Source: DATEPR01 sp036491115
GTDB taxonomy: Bacteria; Actinomycetota; Actinomycetes; Mycobacteriales; Pseudonocardiaceae
Assembly: GCA_036491115.1 (NCBI GenBank)
Contig: DASXCQ010000010.1
Span: 42,705 to 106,704 of the forward strand
Reading direction: 5' to 3'
DNA: 64,000 bases
The position numbers were made by a program, and so were the translations under genes. This document shows positions 18,204 through 26,457 of the stretch, one piece after another. Each line of letters opens with the position of its first letter. The first letter of the stretch is position 1. Under the pieces are notes generated by a model. It saw nothing but the letters and a program-made list of their open reading frames with translations. It ran no database searches and had not been told where the DNA came from.

Positions 18204-19073
18204 GTGCCGTCCCGATCCTTGCTCGCCGTCAGCGATCTGCACGTGACCCATGAAGGGAACCGGGAGATCGTGCGGGGCATTCGCCCGCGCCAGGAGGACG
18301 ACTGGCTGATCGTCGCGGGCGACGTCGCCGAGTCGGTCGACGCCATCGCCTGGGCGCTGGGCCTGTTGCGGGAGCGGTTCGCCAAGGTGATCTGGACGCC
18401 GGGCAACCATGAACTGTGGACGGTCGGTGCGGACCCGGGTGCCGCCCGTGGTGTCCGCCGCTACGAAATGCTCGTCGAACTGTGTCGAGGGATGGACGTC
18501 GTCACTCCGGAGGATGAATATCCGGTGTTCGACACCGACGGAGAGTCATTCGTCGTCGCACCGTTGTTCCTGCTCTACGACTACAGTTTCCGCGATCCCG
18601 GCACGTCGCTGGCCGCCGCGATGGACCACGCCTACTCGACCGGCCTGGTGTTCTCCGACGAACGGGTGCTGTTCCCGGACCCGTTCGCCACCCGGCAGGA
18701 GTGGTGCGCGCACCGGGTCGAGCTGACCGAGCGCCGGCTCGCCGCGGTCCCGCCGGACCTGCGCACAGTTCTGATCACGCACTTTCCGTTGCATCGCGGC
18801 CCGACCACGATGCTGCGCCACCAGCACCTCGCGATGTGGTGCGGCACCGAGCTGACCGCCGACTGGCACACCCGGTTCCGCGCCGCCGTCGCCGTCTACG
18901 GACACCTGCACATCCCGGTCACGCTGGAGTACGACGGCGTCCGCTTCGAGGAGGTCTCCCTCGGCTACCCCCGGGAGTGGGGCCGACGTCCCCGGCAACC
19001 ACCCGATCCGGTGCGCTCGATCCTGCCCGGCGACCCCACCCGCGTGCCGTGGAACAAGCGGGCGGACCGCTGA
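18204..19073 (+). CDS. Metallophosphoesterase
   Basis: A 289-residue calcineurin-like phosphoesterase. All metal-binding motifs are visible: SDLHVTHEGN at 10-19 (D-x-H), GDVAES near 39, GNHELW near 71, THFPLHRGP near 193 and GHLHIPVT near 233. It probably hydrolyses a phosphodiester or phosphomonoester in the cytoplasm; substrate unknown. Its TGA shares one base with the ATG of the phosphopantetheinyl transferase gene, a pairing common in actinomycetes. That context suggests, without proof, a link to carrier-protein or CoA metabolism. Confidence 0.93.
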   Translation: MPSRSLLAVSDLHVTHEGNREIVRGIRPRQEDDWLIVAGDVAESVDAIAWALGLLRERFAKVIWTPGNHELWTVGADPGAARGVRRYEMLVELCRGMDVVTPEDEYPVFDTDGESFVVAPLFLLYDYSFRDPGTSLAAAMDHAYSTGLVFSDERVLFPDPFATRQEWCAHRVELTERRLAAVPPDLRTVLITHFPLHRGPTTMLRHQHLAMWCGTELTADWHTRFRAAVAVYGHLHIPVTLEYDGVRFEEVSLGYPREWGRRPRQPPDPVRSILPGDPTRVPWNKRADR

Positions 19074-19735
19074 TGCTGGACGAACTGCTGCCCGCCGGCG
19101 TCGTGGCGGTGGAGACCATCGGCCATGATGACCCGGCCGCCTACCTGCTGCCCGAGGAACGGCCGATGGTGGCCAAGGCGGTGGCCAAGCGGAGCCGGGA
19201 GGTCACCAACGCACGGACCTGCGCGCGCCGCGCGCTGGCCGCGCTCGGCCGGCCGGAGGTGCCGATTCTCCGTGGTGCCAAGGGACAACCGCTGTGGCCG
19301 GCCGGTGTGGTCGGCAGCATCACGCACACGACCGGCTACTACGCGGCGGCCGTCGCCGAGTCGACCGTGGTCCGTTCGGTCGGGGTGGACGCCGAGGAGC
19401 ACGGCGAGCTCCCGGACGGCGTGCTCGCACACATCGCGTTCGGTGCCGAACCGGACCGGGTGGCCGAGCTGGGTGCCGCCGACCCGACGGTGTGGTGGGA
19501 CCGGCTCCTGTTCAGTGCCAAGGAGAGCGTCTACAAGGCGTGGTTCCCGCTGACCGGCCGGTGGCTCGGCTTCGAGGACGCCGAGCTGACCGTCGACCCG
19601 GCGGGCACGTTCACCGCGACGATCCTGATCGACGGCACCACGACGGACGGCGGTCCACCGTTGCGCACGCTGGCCGGTCGCTGGCTGGTGCGGGACGAGC
19701 TGGTGCTCACCGCGATCGCGCTCGCTGTGCCATAG
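19073..19735 (+). CDS. 4'-Phosphopantetheinyl transferase (Sfp/EntD type)
   Basis: A 220-residue transferase that moves 4'-phosphopantetheine from CoA to acyl or peptidyl carrier proteins. It shows VVGSITHTTGYYAAAVA near 80-96, the metal motif SVGVDAEEH near 103 and the second signature LLFSAKESVYKAWFPL near 145-160. It is the EntD-like short form, so it likely serves polyketide, nonribosomal peptide or siderophore carriers encoded elsewhere. The ATG overlaps the stop of the metallophosphoesterase gene (TGATG). No carrier-protein genes are in this window. Confidence 0.95.
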   Translation: MLDELLPAGVVAVETIGHDDPAAYLLPEERPMVAKAVAKRSREVTNARTCARRALAALGRPEVPILRGAKGQPLWPAGVVGSITHTTGYYAAAVAESTVVRSVGVDAEEHGELPDGVLAHIAFGAEPDRVAELGAADPTVWWDRLLFSAKESVYKAWFPLTGRWLGFEDAELTVDPAGTFTATILIDGTTTDGGPPLRTLAGRWLVRDELVLTAIALAVP

Positions 19736-19787
19736 ATCACGCAACTGGATCGATCCACCAGTAACGGGCCATTGACGGTCTGTTGCT

Positions 19788-19799
19788 GAAAGCGCTTAC
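19788..19799. promoter_or_regulatory. LacI-type operator candidate before GH16
   Basis: GAAAGCGCTTAC, with the AAGCGCTT core typical of LacI-family operators, lies 50 bases before the GH16 start. An exact reverse-complement copy lies at 20920-20931 inside the gene. Confidence 0.55.
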
Positions 19800-19848
19800 A
19801 TGAGGTCGGCGGGCCGGCCCTCTCCCCATCGACGAGAAGGAATCCGCC

Positions 19849-21330
19849 ATGTCCGAACCACGCTCCCGCTTACCGGGCCGCCGCAAGCGTGCCTGGATCG
19901 CCGCGGCCGCCGCGGCGGCACTGGTGCCCGCGCTGTTCGCCGCCGTTCAGGCAGGTCAGGCAGCCGCCAGCGTCGCCCCGGCCGCCGTCGCACCATCGGC
20001 CGTCCCGGCTCCGCCGGCCGGCTGGACCACCGCGTTCTCCGACGACTTCACCGGTGCCGCCGGCACCGGGCTGGACACCACGAAATGGCTCTACGACCTG
20101 GGCACCAGCTACGCCGGCGGCGCCGCGAACTGGGGCACCGGCGAGGTCGAGAGCGAGACCAACAGCACCAGCAACGTGTTCCAGGACGGCAGCGGTCACC
20201 TGGTGATCAAGCCGATCCGCAGTGCGTCCGGCGCGTGGACGTCCGGCAGGGTCGAGACGCAGTCCACCAGCTTCGCCGCCCCGCCCGGCGGCGAGATGGA
20301 GATCACCGCGTCGATCGAGCAGCCCAACCCGGCCGTCGGCCTCGGCTACTGGCCGGCGTTCTGGGCGATGGGTGCCGCGGCAAGGCCGGTCGGCGCGACC
20401 AACTGGCCCAGCATCGGTGAGCTGGACATTCTCGAGGACGTCAACGGGATGTCCGACGTCTCGAACACGTTCCACTGCGGCGTCGACCCGGGTGGCCCGT
20501 GCAACGAGACCACCGGTATCGGCAGTGGCCTGCTGGCCTGCGGCGGCTGCCAGACCGCGTTCCACACCTACTCGGTGATCGTGGACCGCACCAACACGTC
20601 GGCCGAGCAGTTGCGCTTCCTCAAGGACGGTGTCGTCGAGTTCACCGTCAACCAGAGTCAGGTCGACGCCACCACCTGGGCGAACGCTGTCGACCACGGC
20701 TTCTTCGTGATCCTGGACCTGGCCATCGGTGGCGCGTTCCCGAACGCCATCTGTGGCTGCGGGTCGCCGAGCGCGTCGACGTCGTCGGGCGCCGGCATGA
20801 CCGTGGACTACGTGGCCGTCTACCAGACCAACACCGGCACCACGACGTCCCCTCCGCCGACCAGCGCACCTCCGACCAGCGCGCCTCCGACCACCACCAC
20901 GCCGCCGCCGGCGGGCGGTGTAAGCGCTTTCTCCCAGATCAACGCGACCAGTGCCAGCGCCACACACAACACCACCGTCGAGACCAGCGCCGACACCGGC
21001 GGCGGTACCGACTTCGGTCAACTCGCCAACGGCGCGTGGGCCGAGTACTCGAACGTCAACTTCGGCACCGCGGGCGCGACGCAGTTCGTCGGGCGGGTGG
21101 CGTCGGGCGCGGCGGCCGGGGTCAGCGGTCTGGTGAACGTGCGGCTGGACAGCGTCACCGGTCCGTCGATCGGCAGTTTCGCGATCGCCAACACCGGTGG
21201 CTGGCAGTCATGGCGCACCGTTCCAGCGAATGTCACCAGGGTGACCGGCACCCACAACGTGTTCCTCACGTTCGACAGCGGGCAACCGTCGCCGTTCGTG
21301 TCACTCCATTGGTTCGACTTCGGCGCGTAG
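19849..21330 (+). CDS. Secreted GH16 endo-beta-glucanase with C-terminal CBM
   Basis: A 493-residue exported glycosidase. A signal peptide covers about 1-40 (RRKRAWIAAAAAAALVPALFAAVQAG). The GH16 domain (about 55-325) has the catalytic motif ELDILE with Glu191, Asp193 and Glu196, as in laminarinase-type beta-1,3-glucanases. A Thr/Pro/Ser linker (about 330-355) leads to a beta-sandwich resembling CBM6 (FSQINATSASATHNTTVETS ... FVSLHWFDFGA). It probably degrades beta-1,3 or mixed-linked glucan from fungi or plants. A LacI-type palindrome 50 bases upstream suggests induction by sugar. Confidence 0.92.
   Translation: MSEPRSRLPGRRKRAWIAAAAAAALVPALFAAVQAGQAAASVAPAAVAPSAVPAPPAGWTTAFSDDFTGAAGTGLDTTKWLYDLGTSYAGGAANWGTGEVESETNSTSNVFQDGSGHLVIKPIRSASGAWTSGRVETQSTSFAAPPGGEMEITASIEQPNPAVGLGYWPAFWAMGAAARPVGATNWPSIGELDILEDVNGMSDVSNTFHCGVDPGGPCNETTGIGSGLLACGGCQTAFHTYSVIVDRTNTSAEQLRFLKDGVVEFTVNQSQVDATTWANAVDHGFFVILDLAIGGAFPNAICGCGSPSASTSSGAGMTVDYVAVYQTNTGTTTSPPPTSAPPTSAPPTTTTPPPAGGVSAFSQINATSASATHNTTVETSADTGGGTDFGQLANGAWAEYSNVNFGTAGATQFVGRVASGAAAGVSGLVNVRLDSVTGPSIGSFAIANTGGWQSWRTVPANVTRVTGTHNVFLTFDSGQPSPFVSLHWFDFGA
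20920..20931. promoter_or_regulatory. Second LacI-type operator copy inside GH16
   Basis: GTAAGCGCTTTC is the exact reverse complement of the upstream 19788-19799 site. It falls at the linker/CBM boundary of the coding sequence. It could be an auxiliary operator or chance. Confidence 0.35.
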
Positions 21331-21336
21331 CCGAGT

Positions 21337-21353
21337 GACTGTGCCGCACAGTC
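21337..21353 (+). terminator. Hairpin after GH16
   Basis: GACTGTG-CCG-CACAGTC forms a perfect seven-bp stem six bases after the GH16 stop, before the next gene. No T tract follows, so termination may be partial. Confidence 0.5.
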
Positions 21354-21381
21354 GCCGACCGAACGCGTAGCGTCACGCGGC

Positions 21382-22260
21382 GTGAGTGCGAGACACAGTT
21401 TCCCGTGGGCTGTCCTGCCGGCGGCCACCGCCGCACTGGCGGCGGCGATGTTGCTGCCCAACGTCGCCGCCGCCGATCCGGTGTCGTTGACGGCCGGGTC
21501 GGCTCTGACGGCGGTCGACACGCTGCCGCCGACGCCGAACACGGCGTGGGGCATCGACCCGGCGACCGGTCGACTGACGGTGACGGTGTCGGACGCGGCA
21601 TCCCCGGCGGGCGTGGCACGGCTGACGGCGGTGGCCAGGCGGTTCGGCGAGGCGGTCCGGGTGGTGCACACGGCGTTCCGGATGGAGGAGCAGGGTCTGC
21701 TGTCGCCGGACGACGGTGATGACGTGCTGCTCGGCGGCGACGCGATGAGCGACGGCAAGATCATTTGTTCGGCGGGCTTCATCGTGCTGCGGGAGGGGCA
21801 GCCGTACGTGCTGACGGCCGGCCACTGCACGGCCGGGTTGCCGACGTGGCAGGACATCGGGCCGTCCGTGGCGTCGGAGTTCCCGGGTACCGACTACGGG
21901 TTGGTGAGGGACGACGAGGCGAACGTGGCCGGGGACGTGGACCTGTACGACGGCACGGCGCAGCCGATCACCTCGGTCGGCGACGCGAAGGTCGGGCAGC
22001 GGGTGTGCGCGAGTGGTCAGACGACGCAGGTCACCTGTGGGCAGGTCACGGCGGTGGACGAGACGGTCGACTACGGCGACGGAGACGTGGTCCGCGGCCT
22101 GATCGAGACGAACATCCATACGGATCACGGCGACAGCGGCGGATCACTGTTCGCCGGGTCGACCGGACTGGGTGTGGTGTCGGGCGGTGACGGCGACGTG
22201 GACTACTTCCAGCCGATCGCGCCGGCGATGCGGAAGTACGACCTGGAGTTGGCTTCCTGA
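21382..22260 (+). CDS. Secreted trypsin-like (S1) serine protease
   Basis: A 292-residue exported protease of the alpha-lytic/streptogrisin type. A signal peptide ends near 31 (LPNVAAADP), then a propeptide of about 90 residues. The mature domain shows His148 (LTAGHC), Asp171 (DYGLV) and Ser252 (GDSGGSL). Cys129/Cys149 and Cys209/Cys219 are placed for disulfides. The likely start is GTG 21382. It follows the GH16 gene by 51 bases in the same direction; both are secreted hydrolases and may respond to the same conditions. Confidence 0.92.
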   Translation: MSARHSFPWAVLPAATAALAAAMLLPNVAAADPVSLTAGSALTAVDTLPPTPNTAWGIDPATGRLTVTVSDAASPAGVARLTAVARRFGEAVRVVHTAFRMEEQGLLSPDDGDDVLLGGDAMSDGKIICSAGFIVLREGQPYVLTAGHCTAGLPTWQDIGPSVASEFPGTDYGLVRDDEANVAGDVDLYDGTAQPITSVGDAKVGQRVCASGQTTQVTCGQVTAVDETVDYGDGDVVRGLIETNIHTDHGDSGGSLFAGSTGLGVVSGGDGDVDYFQPIAPAMRKYDLELAS

Positions 22261-22268
22261 GCCGTGCT

Positions 22269-22296
22269 GCCCGCCGGCGGTCTCCCGCCGGCGGGC
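22269..22296. terminator. Terminator between S1 protease and the SCO5389-like gene
   Basis: GCCCGCCGGCGG and CCGCCGGCGGGC form a perfect 12-bp stem with a TCTC loop between two convergent genes; likely bidirectional. Confidence 0.75.
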
Positions 22297-22302
22297 CGGT
22301 GA

Positions 22303-22692
22303 TCAGCAGTTCCGCAGTTCCGGACTCTGGTTGACCAGTTGGGCGCGCGGCGACACGAACGCCCGGTAGGACTCGCTGTCCACCGAGGACAGGCGGAAGG
22401 CTGCCACCCGGTGGCAGTTCTGGAAGGCCAGCTTGACGCCGAAGTGGCGTTCCAGGCCGGAGCGGATGGCGTCCGAGGCGAGGGCGCGCAGGAGCTGGCC
22501 GCGATCGGCCTCGGTGGGCGGCGGCACGGCGTGCTCGGTGAACTCGACGGTCCCGTCCTGCTCGGTGGCGACCTGGCTGATCACGTGCCAGGCGTAGGGC
22601 AGGGAGGAGCGAACAACGGCGACGAACTCATCGTCCGACACCTCACCGAGCTCGGCCCGCTCGAGCAGGGCTGTGGGTACGTCCAGGGACAT
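22303..22692 (-). CDS. SCO5389 family conserved protein
   Basis: A 129-residue actinobacterial protein. It has the family features MSLDVPTALLERAELGEV at the start, VVRSSLPYAWHVISQV near 28, GQLLRALASDAIRSGLERHFGV near 66 and FQNCHRVAAF near 90. The function is unknown. The single Cys-His pair could bind metal. ATG 22692 has TTGGAG upstream and matches the usual family start, so an in-frame start further out was not used. A Zur-like box lies about 55 bases before the start. Confidence 0.8.
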   Translation of the reverse strand: MSLDVPTALLERAELGEVSDDEFVAVVRSSLPYAWHVISQVATEQDGTVEFTEHAVPPPTEADRGQLLRALASDAIRSGLERHFGVKLAFQNCHRVAAFRLSSVDSESYRAFVSPRAQLVNQSPELRNC

Positions 22693-22955
22693 GGTTCTCC
22701 AATCGGCAGCGCGGTCACCCGCGGTGGGTGGAACGTGTCCCATTAGTGATATCGGTTTTCATTTTCATCCACAACTCGGGCGAGGGTATCCGATGCGGCG
22801 CGACCAGGCCGACGAGGCGCGCCACTGACCGGGCGGCCGCGGCCGGGCACCGGCCTGTCGTCCGCCGAGTGGTCAGGATGTGGTGTGGGTGGGTCGAGTC
22901 GGCTGCTGGCTGGGGGCAACCGTGGTTGCTGGGGCGTCCGGTTGCTCGGCCGCCG
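22693..22955. other. Intergenic region with the Zur-like box
   Basis: 263 bases between the SCO5389-like gene start and the sortase stop. Apart from the Zur-like box and an A/T-rich run beside it (GTTTTCATTTTCATC), no gene or clear hairpin is seen. Confidence 0.5.
22747..22761. promoter_or_regulatory. Zur-like box
   Basis: TGATATCGGTTTTCA matches the actinobacterial zinc uptake regulator box pattern (TGA...C-G-GTTTTCA, five of seven symmetric positions). A further TTTTCA half repeats just beyond it. It sits in the likely promoter of the SCO5389-like gene. Confidence 0.45.
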
Positions 22956-23870
22956 CTACTTCACCGGCATGGCGATCATTACCCGGTTGTCGGCATAGCC
23001 GAGCGCGCCGCCCACCCATTCGCCGCCGCACGTGGCCACCACGACCCGCTGCGGCCCACTGGCCGAGAACAGCGACGGCGCCTGCTTCGGCAGCGTGCTC
23101 TTGTTCAGCGTCAACACCTTCGTCACCCGGTACCGCCACGGCTTCCCCGAGTTGTCCCGCACCGTGATCACCGCACCGACCCGGTCCCGCCACAACTCCG
23201 CGAACGGCCCCGTCACCCCTGCCCAGTTCACGTGCCCGGCGAACACCGTCGCCCCGGCCGACGCGTTCAACCCCGTGCCCCACCACACGGCCTGGTCCAC
23301 ACCGGACGGAATCGGCAGCGTCCCGTCGTTCGCCACCTGCACGTGCACCAAGTACGCGGTTCCACCCCGAGGCAATCGAATCGTGTTCGGCAACTGCGTC
23401 CCCTGGGCCGGGTGAACGGCAGTGGACGGCGCGGCGGGTGGCGGCGCCGCATGCGAAGACGACGACGTCGGACCGGTCACCGCACCCCGCACCACCGGCG
23501 GATGGTGCTGCGCCGCCACCCCCACCGGAGCCGGCGCCTGGTGCACCGCCACCGCGTGCGGACCCGGCAACGCCACCGCCGACCCGCTCAACTCGTCCCG
23601 CTGCACCACCTGCGTCGCCCCGGCCACCAGTACAGCGGCACCCACCAACGCCACCGCCGCCATCCCGGCCACTGCGACGGGCCGGCCCCGGGAAGGCCGC
23701 CGCCGGAAGGCGGCGGGAACCGCCGCCGGCTCGAACCCGCCCCGAGAATCCCGGGCCGACTCCAGGTCGAACCCACCCCCGTACCCGGAGGCATCGAAGG
23801 ACCCGCCGCCCAACGTGCTCGGATCGAACCCAGGAACGAGATCGGACGCCCGGTGTCGCACCGGAATCAC
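22956..23870 (-). CDS. Sortase, class F-like
   Basis: A 304-residue membrane-anchored transpeptidase that joins a surface protein to the wall. A long cytoplasmic N-terminus is followed by a membrane segment near 82-105 (AVAGMAAVALVGAAVLVAGA) and a Pro/Ala/His-rich stalk. The catalytic domain carries His213 (FAGHVNWAG), Cys281 (VVVATCGGEW) and Arg296 (DNRVMIAMPV). The GTG start overlaps the stop of the surface-protein gene by four bases and has GGGAGG upstream. Residue order and the ATCGG motif fit class F sortases of actinobacteria. It is the second gene of the pair, so the upstream gene is the probable substrate. Confidence 0.9.
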   Translation of the reverse strand: MIPVRHRASDLVPGFDPSTLGGGSFDASGYGGGFDLESARDSRGGFEPAAVPAAFRRRPSRGRPVAVAGMAAVALVGAAVLVAGATQVVQRDELSGSAVALPGPHAVAVHQAPAPVGVAAQHHPPVVRGAVTGPTSSSSHAAPPPAAPSTAVHPAQGTQLPNTIRLPRGGTAYLVHVQVANDGTLPIPSGVDQAVWWGTGLNASAGATVFAGHVNWAGVTGPFAELWRDRVGAVITVRDNSGKPWRYRVTKVLTLNKSTLPKQAPSLFSASGPQRVVVATCGGEWVGGALGYADNRVMIAMPVK

Positions 23871-25285
23871 CGCCTCCCGCGGAGGCGGCCGGCCCGCCGC
23901 AGCGTCACCAGCCCGACGCACCCGGCCGCGATCACCAGCAGGCCGCCGAACAGCACCAGCGCGGTCGGCGCCGGCCGGTGCAGCACCGCCGACGTCGCCG
24001 TCAGCGTCGGTGTACCGCCGGCCGGAATCGCCACCGGCACCTTGTTCGGCACGTTCGTCAGCGACAACTTCAGTGCCGAGCTGGGCACCAGCTCACCGCA
24101 GATCGTGGGTGGTGATGTCGGGTTGAACGCCTGGTCGTAGCCGGGCGGTGGCGCGGTTTCGATGAAGCAGACGTCCTGGGGTGTGTGCAGGTCGTTCTCG
24201 GTCGCGGTGCCGTCGACGCCCGTGGTCAGCACGGTCGGCTTGCCGTCGCTGCCGGTCAGCGGCTTGCCATCGGAGTCCAGCGCGGGGTTCTTCTTGTCCG
24301 GCCCGGTCAGTTCCAGTTTCACACCGGGGATGGGCGCGTTGGTGTCGGCGTCGGTCTTGGTGATCGTCACGTTGCCCGACGGTGTGGTGGCCGTCGTGGT
24401 CTTCGTGCTCGTCAGCGTCGTCATGCCACCGGTGGTGACGACCTTCTGCACGTCGGGGTCGACCGGGATCCGCACCTTCGGCGTCGCAGCCGGACTGTCC
24501 AGTGTGGCCACCAGCTTGGGGTTGGGACCGGTCGGCGTGGCGCTCACCACGAGCGGGCTGGCGTCGGCGGGCGTGTTGACGACCTCGTTGTCGCTGCCGC
24601 CGGGCAGGGTCGCGTTGGTCGCGGTGATCGTCACGGGCACGTCGGCCAGGCCCTTGCCGGCCGCGTTGAGCACGTTGATCGTCCACTTGCCCGCCGTGCC
24701 GATCACCTGCGGTGTCGTCGGCGCGGTCATCGACGTGGTCCACGGTCCGTGGTTGGCGCTCGCGTCGGCCTGCAGTTTCGACACCGACGCCCGGGTTGCC
24801 GCGGTCATCTCCTGCAGGTGCAGGTCGATGTCGTAGGCGATGTGGCGGAAGTCGTCGGAGGGGTCCAGCTGGCTCGGCTTCTGCGGCGCCGCCGTCCACG
24901 AGTGCAGCAGGTGCGCCAACGCCGCCGCGTCGTCCGGGGACGACGTGTTGCCGTAGCGCAGCAGCAGGTAGGAGATCTCCGCGGCGATCGTGGGGTCGAC
25001 CGCCGTGCCCCACTTGGTCTTCAAGGCCGTGCCGTCGGTGTACTTCTCGTTCGTGTCGGGCGCGGCGAGGGCGAAGTCGACACACCACACCCGCTGCCCG
25101 TTGACCAGGTACGACCCCAGCCAGTCGCTCTTGTCCGGGTTGTGCAGGTAGGGCTGGGCCGGGGTCACTGCGCGCCCGATCGCCTCCTGCGCGGTCGCCG
25201 ACGCGACGCCGGGACTCAACATCCCCACCGTGCCGGCGAGTAACAGCGTGCCCGCCACTGTGATGGCCAGTTTTCGCAGGGCCAC
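23867..25285 (-). CDS. Surface protein with TED-like and Cna-B domains (sortase substrate candidate)
   Basis: A 472-residue exported protein. A signal peptide covers 1-30. A thioester-domain-like region follows, with VWCVDF (Cys68) and DDAAALAHLLHSW at 119-130. The Gln of the usual Q-x-A-x-W partner motif is absent, so a normal Cys-Gln thioester looks impossible. A Cna-B/SpaA-type domain (about 303-415) has Lys310 (ITKTD) and Glu376 (FIETAPPPGY), the expected isopeptide partners. The tail has a membrane segment (440-461) and Arg cluster, but LHRPAPTAL replaces an LPXTG motif. GTG 25285 has GAGGAG upstream. It is coupled to the sortase gene. Confidence 0.85.
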   Translation of the reverse strand: MALRKLAITVAGTLLLAGTVGMLSPGVASATAQEAIGRAVTPAQPYLHNPDKSDWLGSYLVNGQRVWCVDFALAAPDTNEKYTDGTALKTKWGTAVDPTIAAEISYLLLRYGNTSSPDDAAALAHLLHSWTAAPQKPSQLDPSDDFRHIAYDIDLHLQEMTAATRASVSKLQADASANHGPWTTSMTAPTTPQVIGTAGKWTINVLNAAGKGLADVPVTITATNATLPGGSDNEVVNTPADASPLVVSATPTGPNPKLVATLDSPAATPKVRIPVDPDVQKVVTTGGMTTLTSTKTTTATTPSGNVTITKTDADTNAPIPGVKLELTGPDKKNPALDSDGKPLTGSDGKPTVLTTGVDGTATENDLHTPQDVCFIETAPPPGYDQAFNPTSPPTICGELVPSSALKLSLTNVPNKVPVAIPAGGTPTLTATSAVLHRPAPTALVLFGGLLVIAAGCVGLVTLRRAGRLRGRR

Positions 25286-25653
25286 GTCGCGCTCCTCATG
25301 CGGTTGTGCACCACCGACGGTGGCCGGGCAGACACCAGTGGTGAGCCTGGTGTCACAGGACGAAGCTGACAAGCCGCCGTCGGATGGACCTCGCGACGGA
25401 CCGTGTCGGGCTTGTTGGCCGCCTCGGGTAGTCGGTCCTGGGCCGAGCGCGTGACGGGGTCCCGCGAACGCCCCCGCGGGCGATCACTCTCGGTAGCTGA
25501 CCCGCCATGAGGGTGAACGGTGGTGTGGTGGCTAGGCTGTGGGGTGCCATCGGCTGCTGGAACCGTGGGGCACACGAAAACGTTGTGTCAGATGTCAGGC
25601 TCGATGCGGGAGCCATGTCACGGGCCGTACGACGGCCCCGCCAGGAGGATCAG
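25286..25653. other. Divergent promoter region of the surface-protein and Bax-inhibitor-like genes
   Basis: 368 bases with no convincing gene. It contains a perfect inverted repeat GACACCAG (25331-25338) / CTGGTGTC (25347-25354) 46-69 bases upstream of the surface-protein start, a plausible operator for that operon. On the other side AGGAGG at 25643-25648 serves the Bax-inhibitor-like gene. Confidence 0.5.
25331..25354. promoter_or_regulatory. Inverted repeat upstream of the sortase-substrate operon
   Basis: GACACCAG and CTGGTGTC are perfect eight-bp arms eight bases apart, and ACCAGTGGT inside is itself palindromic. Position suits a repressor or activator site; the regulator is unknown. Confidence 0.4.
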
Positions 25654-26427
25654 GTGCGAGCGACCAGCAACCCAGCGTTCCGTAACCTGCCGAGGAACGG
25701 GTACGCGACCTTCGACCAGCAGCGGACCGCCGCCGGTGGTCCGCAGCCCTACGGTGGTTACCCGGGCCAGGTCGCCGACCGGCCCATGACCATCGACGAC
25801 GTCATCATCAAGACGGGCATCACCCTGGCCGTGGCCGTCCTCACCGGCGTGCTCACGGTTCTGTTCCACGCCTGGGCCCTGGCGTTGCCCGCACTGGTCG
25901 TCGGCCTCGTCGTGTCGCTGATCATCATCTTCAAGCGCACCCCGAGCGCGCCCCTGGTGCTGGTCTACGCGGCCGCCGAGGGTGTCCTGCTCGGCGCGCT
26001 CACCGGCCTGTTCGACTCGATCTACCCGGGCATCGCGTTCCAGGCGATCCTCGGCACGTTCGGCGTGTTCGCCGCGATGCTGATCGTCTACAAGACCGGT
26101 GCCGTCCGGGTCACCCCCCGCCTGACCAAGTGGATCATCGGTGCCACGGTCGGCGCGGTCGTGGTCATGCTGGCCGACCTGGTCCTCCACCTGTTCGGCG
26201 CCGACCTGGGCATCCGCGACGGCGGCCCGCTGGCCATCGTGTTCAGCCTGCTGGTGATCGGCATCGCAGCGTTCAACCTGCTGCTGGACTTCGAACAGGC
26301 CACCCAGATGATCCGCGGCGGCTACCCGGCGAAGTGGGCCTGGTACGCGGCCTTCGGCCTCATGGTCACGCTGGTCTGGCTCTACCTGGAGATCCTGCGC
26401 CTGCTGGCCTACCTGCAACGCAGCTAG
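25654..26427 (+). CDS. Bax inhibitor-1/YccA family membrane protein
   Basis: A 257-residue membrane protein of the Bax-inhibitor-1-like (UPF0005/YccA) family. The N-terminus is polar (NPAFRNLPRNGYATFDQQRT, a typical actinobacterial start). Seven membrane segments follow from residue about 53 (TLAVAVLTGVLTVLFHAWAL) to 250. FNLLLDFEQATQMIRGGYPAKWAWYAAFGLMVTLVWLY is the conserved C-terminal part. Related proteins conduct calcium or modulate membrane proteases; the role here is unknown. GTG 25654 is chosen for AGGAGG five bases upstream. Confidence 0.93.
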   Translation: MRATSNPAFRNLPRNGYATFDQQRTAAGGPQPYGGYPGQVADRPMTIDDVIIKTGITLAVAVLTGVLTVLFHAWALALPALVVGLVVSLIIIFKRTPSAPLVLVYAAAEGVLLGALTGLFDSIYPGIAFQAILGTFGVFAAMLIVYKTGAVRVTPRLTKWIIGATVGAVVVMLADLVLHLFGADLGIRDGGPLAIVFSLLVIGIAAFNLLLDFEQATQMIRGGYPAKWAWYAAFGLMVTLVWLYLEILRLLAYLQRS

Positions 26428-26457
26428 TGGCGCGTCCCACAACCATGGGACACACCA

